A DNA stretch of 64,000 bases, from NCBI GenBank assembly GCA_017448355.1, contig JAFSLQ010000060.1, forward strand, positions 1-64,000. Reading direction: 5' to 3'. The DNA comes from Clostridia bacterium. GTDB lineage: Bacteria; Bacillota; Clostridia; Christensenellales; Borkfalkiaceae. Numbering within the stretch: the stretch's first letter is position 1; every line of letters begins with the position of its first letter. This document shows positions 53,997 to 62,423 of this stretch, piece after piece. The position numbers were made by a program, and so were the translations under genes. Below the pieces are notes generated by a model, which was not told the DNA's origin, made no database searches, and saw only the letters and a list, made by a program, of their open reading frames with translations.

Positions 53997-54989
53997 ATGT
54001 ATTTTATATTTGCTTTAATTGCGCTACTAGCGTGGAGCGGTTCGGATTTATTCTCTAAAACAGGCACGTCTCAGAAAGACAAACATAGCCACTGGAAAGT
54101 TATTTTCGCAGTCGGCGTTATTATGGGACTTCACGCGGTATTAAGTTTAGTCGTAAGCGCGTTTATCCCCCCGCTTGAAGATGGTGCTGACCCCGAATGG
54201 TGGCGCACGCTTATTTACACCGACTTTACGCCTATGGACTTTGTCAAATATCTCCCCGTCGCGGCGATATATCTTGCGGCGATGGTAATAGGATATGCGG
54301 GGCTTAGGTACATAGAACTTTCTGTTTCTTCGCCGATATGTAATTCTTCCGGCTCGCTGGCGCTACTCATCTGCGTAATTCTCGGCTGGGCGGCACTTGA
54401 ACTTTGGACGATAATCGGCGTAGTGCTTATAACGCTCGGCATAATTATGCTTGGCGTCGTCGAATACCGCGAAGATGAAACGGTAAAACTTATGCGACAG
54501 GACAAGTCGAATTTTAAATATACGAAAAGTTTAATCGCAATACTTATCCCCGTTATCTATTTAGTAATGGACGCTTTGGGAACTGTCGGCGACCAAATGA
54601 TTTCGGAACTGGAACTCTTTGATATGTCGGAATTTGCGTCGAACACCGCTTTTGAATTTACCGCCGTACTCTTTGCGATAATAGCGTTTTGTTGGGTTAA
54701 ATTCGTTAAAAAAGAAAAATTCTTTACTTTCGGCGAAGGTGCTAATACGAAAGCAATACGCCGCAACCTGCTTATCGGCGGTATATGCGAAACGATAGGT
54801 CAAATGTTCTATATGGCGGTAATGTTCTCCGACTTTGACGCGGGTATGCCGATGATTTCCGCATACTGCGCGGCAAGCGTATTATGGAGCAGAATTTTCT
54901 TAAAAGAAAAACTCTCCTGGAAACATTATCTTGCAATTCTTACGGTCTTTGTCGGTATCATTCTTCTCGGTATTTTCTCGCCTGTATAA
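53997..54989 (+). CDS. EamA/DMT-family transporter
   Basis: The 330-residue protein has ten hydrophobic helices in two EamA repeats and the terminal repeat helix ILTVFVGIILLGIF. Members export or import metabolites such as amino acids or nucleotide sugars; substrate unknown. The connecting loop after helix 2 is unusually acidic (PPLEDGADPEWW). ATG with AAGGA ten bases upstream. A strong terminator follows. Confidence 0.85.
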   Translation: MYFIFALIALLAWSGSDLFSKTGTSQKDKHSHWKVIFAVGVIMGLHAVLSLVVSAFIPPLEDGADPEWWRTLIYTDFTPMDFVKYLPVAAIYLAAMVIGYAGLRYIELSVSSPICNSSGSLALLICVILGWAALELWTIIGVVLITLGIIMLGVVEYREDETVKLMRQDKSNFKYTKSLIAILIPVIYLVMDALGTVGDQMISELELFDMSEFASNTAFEFTAVLFAIIAFCWVKFVKKEKFFTFGEGANTKAIRRNLLIGGICETIGQMFYMAVMFSDFDAGMPMISAYCAASVLWSRIFLKEKLSWKHYLAILTVFVGIILLGIFSPV

Positions 54990-55008
54990 AAAAGTAATTT
55001 AAAAACAA

Positions 55009-55052
55009 TTAGCCCGCCGAACGGCATTTTGCCGTTCGGCGGGCTAAAATTT
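55009..55052. terminator. Bidirectional terminator between EamA gene and trxB
   Basis: A 17-base perfect inverted repeat (TTAGCCCGCCGAACGGC arm) with a five-base loop and T-rich flanks on both strands; the genes are convergent. Confidence 0.9.
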
Positions 55053-55065
55053 TGTTTTGAAAAAA

Positions 55066-55974
55066 TTATAAACTTTCTAAATAAAGCGACGCGTTGGTTG
55101 CGGCAATCCCGCCGTCCGCTACCGCGGTCATAACCTGACGCACGGCTTTGGTTCTGCAATCGCCCGCGACGAATAAACCATCCGTTTTAGTCTTGCAAGT
55201 TTCGTCCGCAATTATATAACCGTCTTTATCAAGGTCAACTAAATTACTAAACGCCTTATTATCTGGTATTTGCCCTATTGCCACGAACACCGCGGGTATT
55301 TCGTGGCGTTTTATATTGCCGTCTTTATCTTTATACTCGACCGCAGTTAGTTCGGTATCGCCGATAAAATCGGTAACCGCGACTTCTTTTACCCACTCCA
55401 CATTATTTTTCGCGAGTGCCGCTTTTTGCAAACTTTTATCCCCGAATAGTTTATCGAAAAGTGTATATAAATACACTTTCTTACAATAAGAAGAGAGAAG
55501 TATCGCGTACTGCAAAGCGGTGTTGGCGTCGCCGATAACAATTACTTCTTTGCCTTTATAGAACGCGCCGTCGCAGATTGCGCAATAATACACGCCTTTG
55601 CCGACTAAATCGTCCCTTTCGGACTTGGTGCGAAGGTGTTTATGCTTTACCCCCGCAGCGATTATCACGCTTTTCGCCTGATATTCCTTATATTCGGTTT
55701 TAACGGTGAATACGCCGTCCTTTTTATCTAACCCTATAACTTTTTCTATCTCGAAGTCCGCGCCAAGCGCCGTAATCTGTTCAAAAAGGTTGTCTGCAAA
55801 CTCTTCGCCGCTAATCGCTTTAATCGACGGATAATTTTCGAGACGGGGCGAAGTCGCTATCTGCCCGCCCAAACTTTCACTCTCTAATAAAAGCACGCTT
55901 TTTCCGTTGCGGAGTGAATACAGACACGCGGTCATACCCGCCGCGCCGCCGCCTATCACTATAATATCGTACAT
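55066..55974 (-). CDS. trxB: Thioredoxin reductase-like flavoprotein with unusual NAD(P) site
   Basis: The 302-residue protein has the TrxR fold: N-terminal FAD motif VIGGGAAGMTA, redox pair Cys131-Ala-Ile-Cys134, and the C-terminal FAD-contact VAGDCR. The NADPH domain motif, usually G-G-G-D-S-A, reads GDANTA (148-153), and the HRR-type phosphate-binding arginines are absent (YLYTLFDKLFG). The electron donor may therefore not be NADPH; a ferredoxin or other donor, as in ferredoxin-dependent TrxR-like enzymes, is possible. Its ATG overlaps the nrdD stop (TGATG), so it likely recycles the glutaredoxin-like domain of NrdD. Confidence 0.85.
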   Translation of the reverse strand: MYDIIVIGGGAAGMTACLYSLRNGKSVLLLESESLGGQIATSPRLENYPSIKAISGEEFADNLFEQITALGADFEIEKVIGLDKKDGVFTVKTEYKEYQAKSVIIAAGVKHKHLRTKSERDDLVGKGVYYCAICDGAFYKGKEVIVIGDANTALQYAILLSSYCKKVYLYTLFDKLFGDKSLQKAALAKNNVEWVKEVAVTDFIGDTELTAVEYKDKDGNIKRHEIPAVFVAIGQIPDNKAFSNLVDLDKDGYIIADETCKTKTDGLFVAGDCRTKAVRQVMTAVADGGIAATNASLYLESL

Positions 55975-58352
55975 CAGTTCACGCTCTCTATATATTTTCT
56001 TATTTCGCTCGCGTTGTCGTATGCGCGAACCTTATCGCCGTCGGGAACAAGTAGCGTCGGGGCTTTTTTAACACCGTACTTTAAGGTCGTTTCCTTATCT
56101 TCTTCGGCGTTGACGACTTTGTATTTTATACCCGCTTTGTCAAGCATCATTTTACTCGTTTTACAATTCGGGCAACCGTTTCTCGTGAACAGTACAGGCA
56201 TACTTAAAACGTCCGCTTCGTCTACGGTTTTACCGTTTGTCTTAACGTCGCAACAAGACTTTTCTTTACTCTTTAAATTCGAGTGCGCCACGTCGTAAAC
56301 CTTTCTGTCGGCAAATTCCGCGCGCTTACCGTCGTTCCAGTTCTGAACGGGACGATAGTAGCCGGTAATACGGCTATAAACTTCGGTCGTCTTGCCGCAA
56401 ATGGGACATTTATAAACTTCACCCGTAATGTAGCCATGGTCTGCGCACACCGAATAGGTCGGCGACATTGTATAGTACGGCAGTTTATAGTTTTCCGCAA
56501 TCTTACGAACAAGATTTGCCGCCGCCTTCCAGTCGGGAAGTTTTTGCCCAAGGAACGCGTGGAAAACAGTACCCGACGTATAAAGCGTCTGCAATTCGTC
56601 CTGAATATCGAGTGCCGAGAAAATATCTTCGGTAAAGCCGACGGGAAGGTGCGAACTGTTGGTGTAATACGGCGCTTTGTCCGCGTCGGACGCGGTTATT
56701 ATGTCGGGATAACGTTTTACGTCGTGCTTTGCTAAGCGGAAAGACGTCGACTCCGCAGGAGTTGCTTCCAAGTTATAAAGGTCGCCGTACATTTCCTGAT
56801 AATCGGAAAGTTTATTGCGCATAAAGTTCAATACGTTTTTGGTAAAAGTCTGCGCTTCGGGATTTGTTAAGTCCTTGCCTATCCACTTTGCGTTGCGGCA
56901 GGCTTCGTTCATACCGACAAGCCCTATCGTCGAGAAGTGGTTCGCAAACGTACCGAGATAACGCTTGGTATACGGATACAGTCCCGCTTCCAAAAGTTTG
57001 GTTATCGTATCGCGCTTAACTTTTAAGGAGCGCGCCGCGATATCCATAAGTTTTGTCAGCCTATCGTAGAACTCTTCTTCCGTGCTCGAAAGATATGCAA
57101 TTCTCGGCATATTGATGGTAACGACGCCGACAGACCCCGTACTTTCGCCACTGCCGAAGAACCCGCCCGATTTTTTGCGGAGTTCACGTAAATCGAGACG
57201 CAATCTGCAACACATACTTCTTACGTCCGAAGGTTCCATATCGGAGTTTATGTAGTTGGAGAAATACGGAGTACCGTATTTTGCCGTCATTTCAAATAAA
57301 AGTTTATTGTTTTCGGTTTCCGACCAGTCGAAATCGCGGGTGATGGAATAGGTCGGGATAGGATACTGGAATCCCCTGCCGTTAGCGTCGCCTTCTATCA
57401 TAATTTCTATGAAGGCTTTGTTGACCATATCCATTTCTTTCTTACAGTCTTTATATTTAAACGGCATTTCTTTGCCGCCGACGATTGCGTTCATTTCCGC
57501 AAGGTCGTTCGGAACGGTCCAGTCAAGCGTTACGTTGGTAAACGGCGACTGCGTGCCCCATCTCGACGGAGTGTTTACACCGTAGATAAAGGACTGTATG
57601 CATTGTTTTACTTCTTTATATGTAAGATTATCCGCTTTTACAAACGGTGCAAGATATGTATCGAAAGAAGAGAACGCTTGCGCACCTGCCCACTCGTTCT
57701 GCATAATGCCCAAGAAGTTTACCATCTGATTGCAAAGCGTCGAAAGATGCGACGCGGGAGAAGACGTGATTTTACCGACAACGCCGCCTAAGCCTTCCTG
57801 AATTAATTGTTTAAGCGACCAGCCTGCGCAGTAACCTGTAAGCATAGAAAGGTCGTGAATATGAATATCGGCGTTGCGGTGAGCGTTCGCTATTTCTTCG
57901 TCGTACACTTCGGAAAGCCAGTAGTTAGCGGTGATAGCGCCGGAGTTAGAAAGAATAAGTCCGCCTACGGAATAGGTAACCGTGGAATTTTCCTTAACAC
58001 GCCAGTCGGCAACTTTTAAGTAGTCATCAACGATTTTTTTGTAATCTACAACCGTGTTGGCGATATTACGAACTTTTTCACGCTGTTTGCGGTATAAAAT
58101 ATAACTCTTAGCAACGCTTACGTAGCCCGCCTGTATTAAAACGACTTCCACGCTGTCCTGAATATCTTCTACGGAAACAACGTTGTCCTTGATTTTTTCC
58201 GAAAAGTTAGCGGCGACGCGCAAAGTCAGCATATTCAAAATATCCGCCGTATAGTTTACGTTGTTAGCGTTAAACGCCTTAGAAATCGCTATGGATATTT
58301 TACTCATATCGAATTCGACGAGTTTTCCGTCTCTCTTTCTTACCTGAAACAT
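55974..58352 (-). CDS. nrdD: Anaerobic (class III) ribonucleotide reductase with C-terminal glutaredoxin-like domain
   Basis: NrdD reduces ribonucleoside triphosphates to dNTPs without oxygen. The 792-residue protein begins with an ATP-cone (FQVRKRDGKLVEFDMSKI). The 10-stranded core has RMCCRLRLDLRELRK-type segments, a CPICG zinc site near 645, and the glycyl-radical Gly664 in RITGYYRP. From residue about 717 it adds a glutaredoxin/thioredoxin-like domain with PVLFTRNGCPNC (Cys727, Cys730) and APTLLVPDG. I use the ATG at 58352 with AAGGAG upstream; the frame is open further. NrdR boxes lie upstream, trxB is coupled downstream. Confidence 0.95.
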   Translation of the reverse strand: MFQVRKRDGKLVEFDMSKISIAISKAFNANNVNYTADILNMLTLRVAANFSEKIKDNVVSVEDIQDSVEVVLIQAGYVSVAKSYILYRKQREKVRNIANTVVDYKKIVDDYLKVADWRVKENSTVTYSVGGLILSNSGAITANYWLSEVYDEEIANAHRNADIHIHDLSMLTGYCAGWSLKQLIQEGLGGVVGKITSSPASHLSTLCNQMVNFLGIMQNEWAGAQAFSSFDTYLAPFVKADNLTYKEVKQCIQSFIYGVNTPSRWGTQSPFTNVTLDWTVPNDLAEMNAIVGGKEMPFKYKDCKKEMDMVNKAFIEIMIEGDANGRGFQYPIPTYSITRDFDWSETENNKLLFEMTAKYGTPYFSNYINSDMEPSDVRSMCCRLRLDLRELRKKSGGFFGSGESTGSVGVVTINMPRIAYLSSTEEEFYDRLTKLMDIAARSLKVKRDTITKLLEAGLYPYTKRYLGTFANHFSTIGLVGMNEACRNAKWIGKDLTNPEAQTFTKNVLNFMRNKLSDYQEMYGDLYNLEATPAESTSFRLAKHDVKRYPDIITASDADKAPYYTNSSHLPVGFTEDIFSALDIQDELQTLYTSGTVFHAFLGQKLPDWKAAANLVRKIAENYKLPYYTMSPTYSVCADHGYITGEVYKCPICGKTTEVYSRITGYYRPVQNWNDGKRAEFADRKVYDVAHSNLKSKEKSCCDVKTNGKTVDEADVLSMPVLFTRNGCPNCKTSKMMLDKAGIKYKVVNAEEDKETTLKYGVKKAPTLLVPDGDKVRAYDNASEIRKYIESVN

Positions 58353-58401
58353 TTTTCTCTCCTTAATCGTAAAATTATTCCTTAAAACGGGTAGTGGTTT
58401 T

Positions 58402-58430
58402 AATATACCATACCCGAACGTTAAAGTCAA
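58402..58430 (-). promoter_or_regulatory. Promoter for nrdD-trxB
   Basis: Minus-strand TTGACT, 17-base spacer, TATATT, about 50 bases from the nrdD start. Confidence 0.8.
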
Positions 58431-58436
58431 TAGTTT

Positions 58437-58484
58437 TCACAACATTTTGTAAAATATTTTTTAAGTTACCACAAGATATTGTGG
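58437..58484. promoter_or_regulatory. Tandem NrdR boxes
   Basis: Two 16-base elements, TCACAACATTTTGTAA (58437-58452) and CCACAAGATATTGTGG (58469-58484), match the palindromic NrdR-box pattern CAC-A-A-n-AT-n-TTGTG. Their starts are 32 bp apart, three helical turns, the usual spacing for tandem NrdR boxes. The nearer one lies six bases upstream of the -35 box. NrdR represses ribonucleotide reductase genes in response to ATP/dATP; no nrdR gene is in the window. Confidence 0.85.
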
Positions 58485-58490
58485 TAAAGT

Positions 58491-58535
58491 AAAAACCGCC
58501 CTTTTTGCGGTTTTTGCGCAAAAAGGGCGGTTTTT
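58491..58535 (-). terminator. Terminator of the small membrane protein gene
   Basis: AAAAACCGCCC-TTTTTGC stem and its complement around nine bases, with five T on the minus strand; ends the gene at 58553. Confidence 0.85.
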
Positions 58536-58552
58536 TTAGTTTTTTAAGCGAT

Positions 58553-58771
58553 TTAGATGTCAAGAATACGGAAGATGGACTTATTCATAATCATGAAAAT
58601 CAAGTCTAAAATCCAAATAAGCCATCCGCCGAAAATACGTATGATACCCGCAACGATTTTACCTTCTTGGAATCTGGTGATAATACCGCAAATCCACGCG
58701 GTAAAAGGGATAATCGCGAGAATCAAACTGACAATCCAATCTAATCCGAAATAATCTTTTCTTGAAGCCAT
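58553..58771 (-). CDS. Small two-helix membrane protein
   Basis: The 72-residue protein has two hydrophobic segments (WIVSLILAIIPFTAWICGII near 12-31, and GWLIWILDLIFMIM near 49-62) joined by RFQEGKIVAGIIRIFG. Its function is unknown. ATG with AGGAGGT; own promoter and terminator. Similar tiny membrane proteins recur in gut Bacillota, but no family name is certain to me. Confidence 0.75.
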   Translation of the reverse strand: MASRKDYFGLDWIVSLILAIIPFTAWICGIITRFQEGKIVAGIIRIFGGWLIWILDLIFMIMNKSIFRILDI

Positions 58772-58803
58772 AAGTTACCTCCTAGATATATATTATTGAT
58801 TAT

Positions 58804-58831
58804 ATTATACTATAAATTAAAACAGTTTACA
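58804..58831 (-). promoter_or_regulatory. Promoter for the small membrane protein
   Basis: Minus-strand TGTAAA, 16-base spacer, TATAAT. The -35 box is weak (three of six). Confidence 0.5.
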
Positions 58832-58864
58832 CAGAAACTGACAAAAAAATAAAGATTTTTTTTA

Positions 58865-58902
58865 AAAAACTGACGGCGAAAAGCTTTTCGCCGTCAGTTT
58901 TT
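58865..58902 (-). terminator. Terminator after rex
   Basis: A perfect 19-base inverted repeat (AAAAACTGACGGCGAAAAG arm) with T-runs on both sides, about 32 bases after the rex stop. Confidence 0.88.
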
Positions 58903-58933
58903 AGTCAAAGCTACGGGATTTAGCCCGATTTTA

Positions 58934-59542
58934 TTATATAGACATCAAATTGAGATACGCAAGCGAGAGTGCCAAATTTTCCTGCAAAATGGTTACGTTC
59001 TTATCCGTCGTCAATTTAACGGGTGCAAAATTCCAGATTGCTTTAACACCGCTATCAATCAATTTATCGCATACTTCCTGCGCGAATAATTTCGGAACGG
59101 TTATTATTCCTATCGAAATTCCGTTTTTCTCGCAATACTCTTTTAACTGCGACATGGGCAAAATTACTTTTCCGTTCTCGCTTTTCCCTATTTTCTCTTC
59201 GTCGTTATCAAATGCCGCGACAATGTTTAGTCCGAATTTGCTAAATCCGTCGTAATCGAGTATTGCTTTCCCGATTTTACCTGCGCCTACCAAGACGATG
59301 CCGGTTTTAACGTTTGTAATAATTTTTTCTATGTCCCTGATTAATTCTGCCGTCTTATATCCGATTTTCGGTTTACCTTTATTGCAAACCGAACTCAAAT
59401 CCTTTTTTACCTGAACGTCGCCCAAAGAAAGACCCTTAGCAATAAAAGAAGTGGAAACCGTTTCGCGCTCTTTTTGTACTTCACGTAAAAATTCAAGATA
59501 AATCGGAAGCCTTCCAAGCGTGGCTTTTTTGATTTCGTTCAT
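58934..59542 (-). CDS. rex: Redox-sensing transcriptional repressor Rex
   Basis: Rex represses fermentation and anaerobic-respiration genes when NADH/NAD+ is low. The 202-residue protein has the N-terminal winged helix (residues 1-75: LGRLPIYLEFLREV, KGLSLGDVQVKKDLSSV) and a Rossmann domain with VLVGAGKIGKAILDY. I use the ATG at 59542 with GGGGGTGAAAG upstream. It is cotranscribed with the exporter/fumarate reductase genes, so this operon may be controlled by its own product through NADH. Confidence 0.93.
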   Translation of the reverse strand: MNEIKKATLGRLPIYLEFLREVQKERETVSTSFIAKGLSLGDVQVKKDLSSVCNKGKPKIGYKTAELIRDIEKIITNVKTGIVLVGAGKIGKAILDYDGFSKFGLNIVAAFDNDEEKIGKSENGKVILPMSQLKEYCEKNGISIGIITVPKLFAQEVCDKLIDSGVKAIWNFAPVKLTTDKNVTILQENLALSLAYLNLMSI

Positions 59543-59590
59543 GCTTTCACCCCCAAAAGATTTATGGCGCACTTAACCGCAACACTTACG

Positions 59591-60784
59591 TCAAACTACC
59601 GGAAAAATCAAAATAAGAACTTGCGACACTATTACGACCGACACGAGAGCAATAGGATAAGTTGCCGCGTAAGCGTTAGCGACGTCTTCCGTGCCCGAAA
59701 CCGAAATAAGCGTTCCGAGTGCAGGCGTGCTGGTCATACCGCCGGTTATAGAACCGAGATTATTAAGGAGCGGCATCTTCAAAAGGAACTTCGCTACGAT
59801 AAAGCCGATTATCATAGGAACAAGCGTCATTATAGCGCCGTAGATAAAGTTCATAGCGGTAACGTATTTTAAGAACGACGCGCCCCCCGGAACGCCCGCG
59901 CCTATAAGGAACAGCATAAGTCCGAGTTCGCGGAATACTTTTAAGGTATGTTCTTCGGGCATGATTTTAAGTTTACCGAATTTTCTGAAATGTCCGAAGA
60001 TAAGCGCCATTATAAGCGGGCCGCCCGTAGTTCCCAAAGAGAACGAACCTTTACCTATCGGAATTTTTATCATACCGACGAGAATGCCTGCAATAACCGC
60101 CAACCCGAATCCGAACAAACCGAAATCGTCCAACTTAAATAGTTTCTTTTGCGTCTGTTCACTCGCTTTAAGCGTTTCGACCATAATTTTCTGTCTTTCC
60201 GCACCCATATCGGCTTTCATAAATTTAGGCACGAGTTGAACGAACAGCACCACTCCGACAACCCCGAAAAGGTACGCTATTCCGTGCCCCGCCGTACATT
60301 CCGCCTGAAATTCCGCAGGAAGCGACGCAAGCGACGCCGAAAACGCGGGAGTAGAAGTCAACGCACCGGACAAAAGTCCCGTGCCCATAGCGGAATTCAT
60401 ACCCGTCGCCAACATAATAAGCCCCGTTACTACGCCCGATGACAAAATTATGACAAGTCCTAACAATATGTACGATTTGAAATTCTTTTTAAGCCCGGAA
60501 AAGAAATTCGGACCGGCAATAAAACCGACGCTCGTAACGAACAATAAAAGCCCGATATTCTGTACTATACTGTACGCGGCTTTCGCACTCGCGTAAGACG
60601 TTTCCACACTGTCGTAAAATATCATACCGAACACAAGCGAGATTATAAACACGCCCGCAGTTCCGAGTGAAACGCCCTTAATTTTAATTCCGCCCAAGGC
60701 ATACCCAACGGAAACTATTATAAACAGCGTGAAAAGAAAGAAAGTAAGTCCTGAAATCTGATAATATCCGCCAAATAAACTCAT
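59591..60784 (-). CDS. AspT/SucE-like dicarboxylate exporter
   Basis: The 397-residue protein has about ten helices in the aspartate-alanine exchanger (AAEx) fold. Two family motifs are visible: GALTSTPAFSASL near 140 and GGMTSTPALGTL near 350. It lacks the RCK/TrkA-C pair between the halves that AspT carries. AAEx members include AspT and the succinate exporter SucE of Corynebacterium. Its place between a fumarate-reductase-type flavoprotein and rex points to succinate or another C4 acid. Confidence 0.85.
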   Translation of the reverse strand: MSLFGGYYQISGLTFFLFTLFIIVSVGYALGGIKIKGVSLGTAGVFIISLVFGMIFYDSVETSYASAKAAYSIVQNIGLLLFVTSVGFIAGPNFFSGLKKNFKSYILLGLVIILSSGVVTGLIMLATGMNSAMGTGLLSGALTSTPAFSASLASLPAEFQAECTAGHGIAYLFGVVGVVLFVQLVPKFMKADMGAERQKIMVETLKASEQTQKKLFKLDDFGLFGFGLAVIAGILVGMIKIPIGKGSFSLGTTGGPLIMALIFGHFRKFGKLKIMPEEHTLKVFRELGLMLFLIGAGVPGGASFLKYVTAMNFIYGAIMTLVPMIIGFIVAKFLLKMPLLNNLGSITGGMTSTPALGTLISVSGTEDVANAYAATYPIALVSVVIVSQVLILIFPVV

Positions 60785-60798
60785 ATTTTTGTCTCCCG

Positions 60799-62412
60799 TT
60801 AATTGTCTTTCCGTTTGGTGTAGTCAGGCAGCAGTTTCGGCGACAAGACCGTCGGCTCTAAGCCTGCTTCTTTAAGTTCTTTATTAAAGGAATCGACGTG
60901 AGAAAGCGTAAGTTTGCCTACGTTTATCCCGCCCTTTACTTTTTCCGAAGCGTATTTACCGGCGTTTCTGCCGAATACAATTATATCAAGCAAAGAATTG
61001 CCCATAAGTCTGTTCCTGCCGTGTATGCCCCCTACGGCTTCGCCCGCAACGAATAAATTCTTAACGAGCGTGGTTTCGCCGTCGTCGTTTATGTCTATAC
61101 CGCCGTTCTGATAGTGAAGCGTCGGATACACGAGAATAGGTTCTTTTCTGATATCTATACCGTATTTCCCGAACATACGCATCATGGCGGGAATTCTCTT
61201 CTCGATAGTACCTTCGCCGCCTATCATCTCAATCATAGGAGTATCCAGCCAAACGCCTTCACCGTCGGTGGTTTTAATACCGTTGTTTCTCTTTTTGCAC
61301 TCACGGATAATTGCGGAAGCCGTAACGTCGCGCGTTTCGAGTGAATATACGAACGATTTTCCTTCCTTATTCACGAGTTGCGCGCCTAACGACCTTACCT
61401 TTTCGGTAACCAACGCCCCGAATATCTGGGTAGGTTCAGCCGCACCCGTCGGATGATATTGCAAAGTGTCGGCATAAAGCAGTTTAGCGCCCGCCCTGTA
61501 CGCAAGAACGAGTCCGTCAGCCGTTGCGCCGTAATGGTTGGACGTCGGGAAACCCTGATAATGAAGTCTTCCCGCGCCGCCCGTGGCGATAACAACCGTT
61601 TTCGCTTTTGCAACCAAAATTTCTTTGGTTTCCATATTCATTAAGACAGCGCCTGCGGCGTTGCCGTTTTCATCTTTGATAATTTCAATGGCAGCGGTAA
61701 AGTCAACTACGGGAATTTGCCTGTTTAACACTTCGTCGCGTAGCGTTCTCATAATTTCCGCACCCGAATAATCCTTACACGCATGCATACGCTTTCTCGA
61801 AGTGCCGCCGCCGTGAGTGGTTATCATATTGCCGTTTTCGTCTTTATCAAACATAACCCCAAGGTCAGATAGCCATTTTATCGCGTCGGGGGCTTCGTTT
61901 ACGAGTTTATATAAAAGTTCGTGTTTCGCGGCGAAATGCCCGCCACCGAACGCGTCGAGATAATGTATTGCAGGACTGTCGTTTTCTTTATCGGCAGCCT
62001 GAATACCGCCTTCCGCCATCATAGTGTTAGCGTCGCCTATGCGGAGTTTGGTAACCATCATTACGTTAGCACCGTTCGCGTGCGCCGTGATTGCCGCGGA
62101 AGACCCCGCCCCGCCGCCGCCTATTACTAAAACGTCAACGTCGTAATCGGGATGTTCTAAGTCGATTTTTAAATCGGATATTCTTGATTTCCCCTGCAAC
62201 AAATCGGCAAGTTCGTGCAGAACTTTATCCCCTTTGTTTGCGCCGACCTTCAAATTTTCATAAGCGGATTCGATATAGTCGGGATGATTTTCCGCTAAAA
62301 CCTTATCTTTTTCTTCGGCCGTCATTCTCGGAAAAAGATTGTCAAGTCTTTCTTTTCTGCTTTCTTCGACTTTCTTCATCGAAACAAGTTGTTCGTCAGT
62401 ATACTTATACAT
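60799..62412 (-). CDS. Fumarate reductase/succinate dehydrogenase-type flavoprotein
   Basis: The 537-residue protein has an N-terminal extension of about 85 residues, then the FAD motif VIGGGGAGSSAA at 97-106. It has the substrate motifs THGGGTSRKRM, LQYHPTG and ETRDVTASAI, and the C-terminal GEAVGGIHGRNRLMGNSLLD. These match FrdA/SdhA and L-aspartate oxidase. The downstream exporter, the Fe-S gene upstream and Rex favour fumarate reductase. There is no membrane anchor gene (frdC/D). ATG; 14 bases before the exporter gene. Confidence 0.9.
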   Translation of the reverse strand: MYKYTDEQLVSMKKVEESRKERLDNLFPRMTAEEKDKVLAENHPDYIESAYENLKVGANKGDKVLHELADLLQGKSRISDLKIDLEHPDYDVDVLVIGGGGAGSSAAITAHANGANVMMVTKLRIGDANTMMAEGGIQAADKENDSPAIHYLDAFGGGHFAAKHELLYKLVNEAPDAIKWLSDLGVMFDKDENGNMITTHGGGTSRKRMHACKDYSGAEIMRTLRDEVLNRQIPVVDFTAAIEIIKDENGNAAGAVLMNMETKEILVAKAKTVVIATGGAGRLHYQGFPTSNHYGATADGLVLAYRAGAKLLYADTLQYHPTGAAEPTQIFGALVTEKVRSLGAQLVNKEGKSFVYSLETRDVTASAIIRECKKRNNGIKTTDGEGVWLDTPMIEMIGGEGTIEKRIPAMMRMFGKYGIDIRKEPILVYPTLHYQNGGIDINDDGETTLVKNLFVAGEAVGGIHGRNRLMGNSLLDIIVFGRNAGKYASEKVKGGINVGKLTLSHVDSFNKELKEAGLEPTVLSPKLLPDYTKRKDN

Positions 62413-62423
62413 TATCTTTCTCC

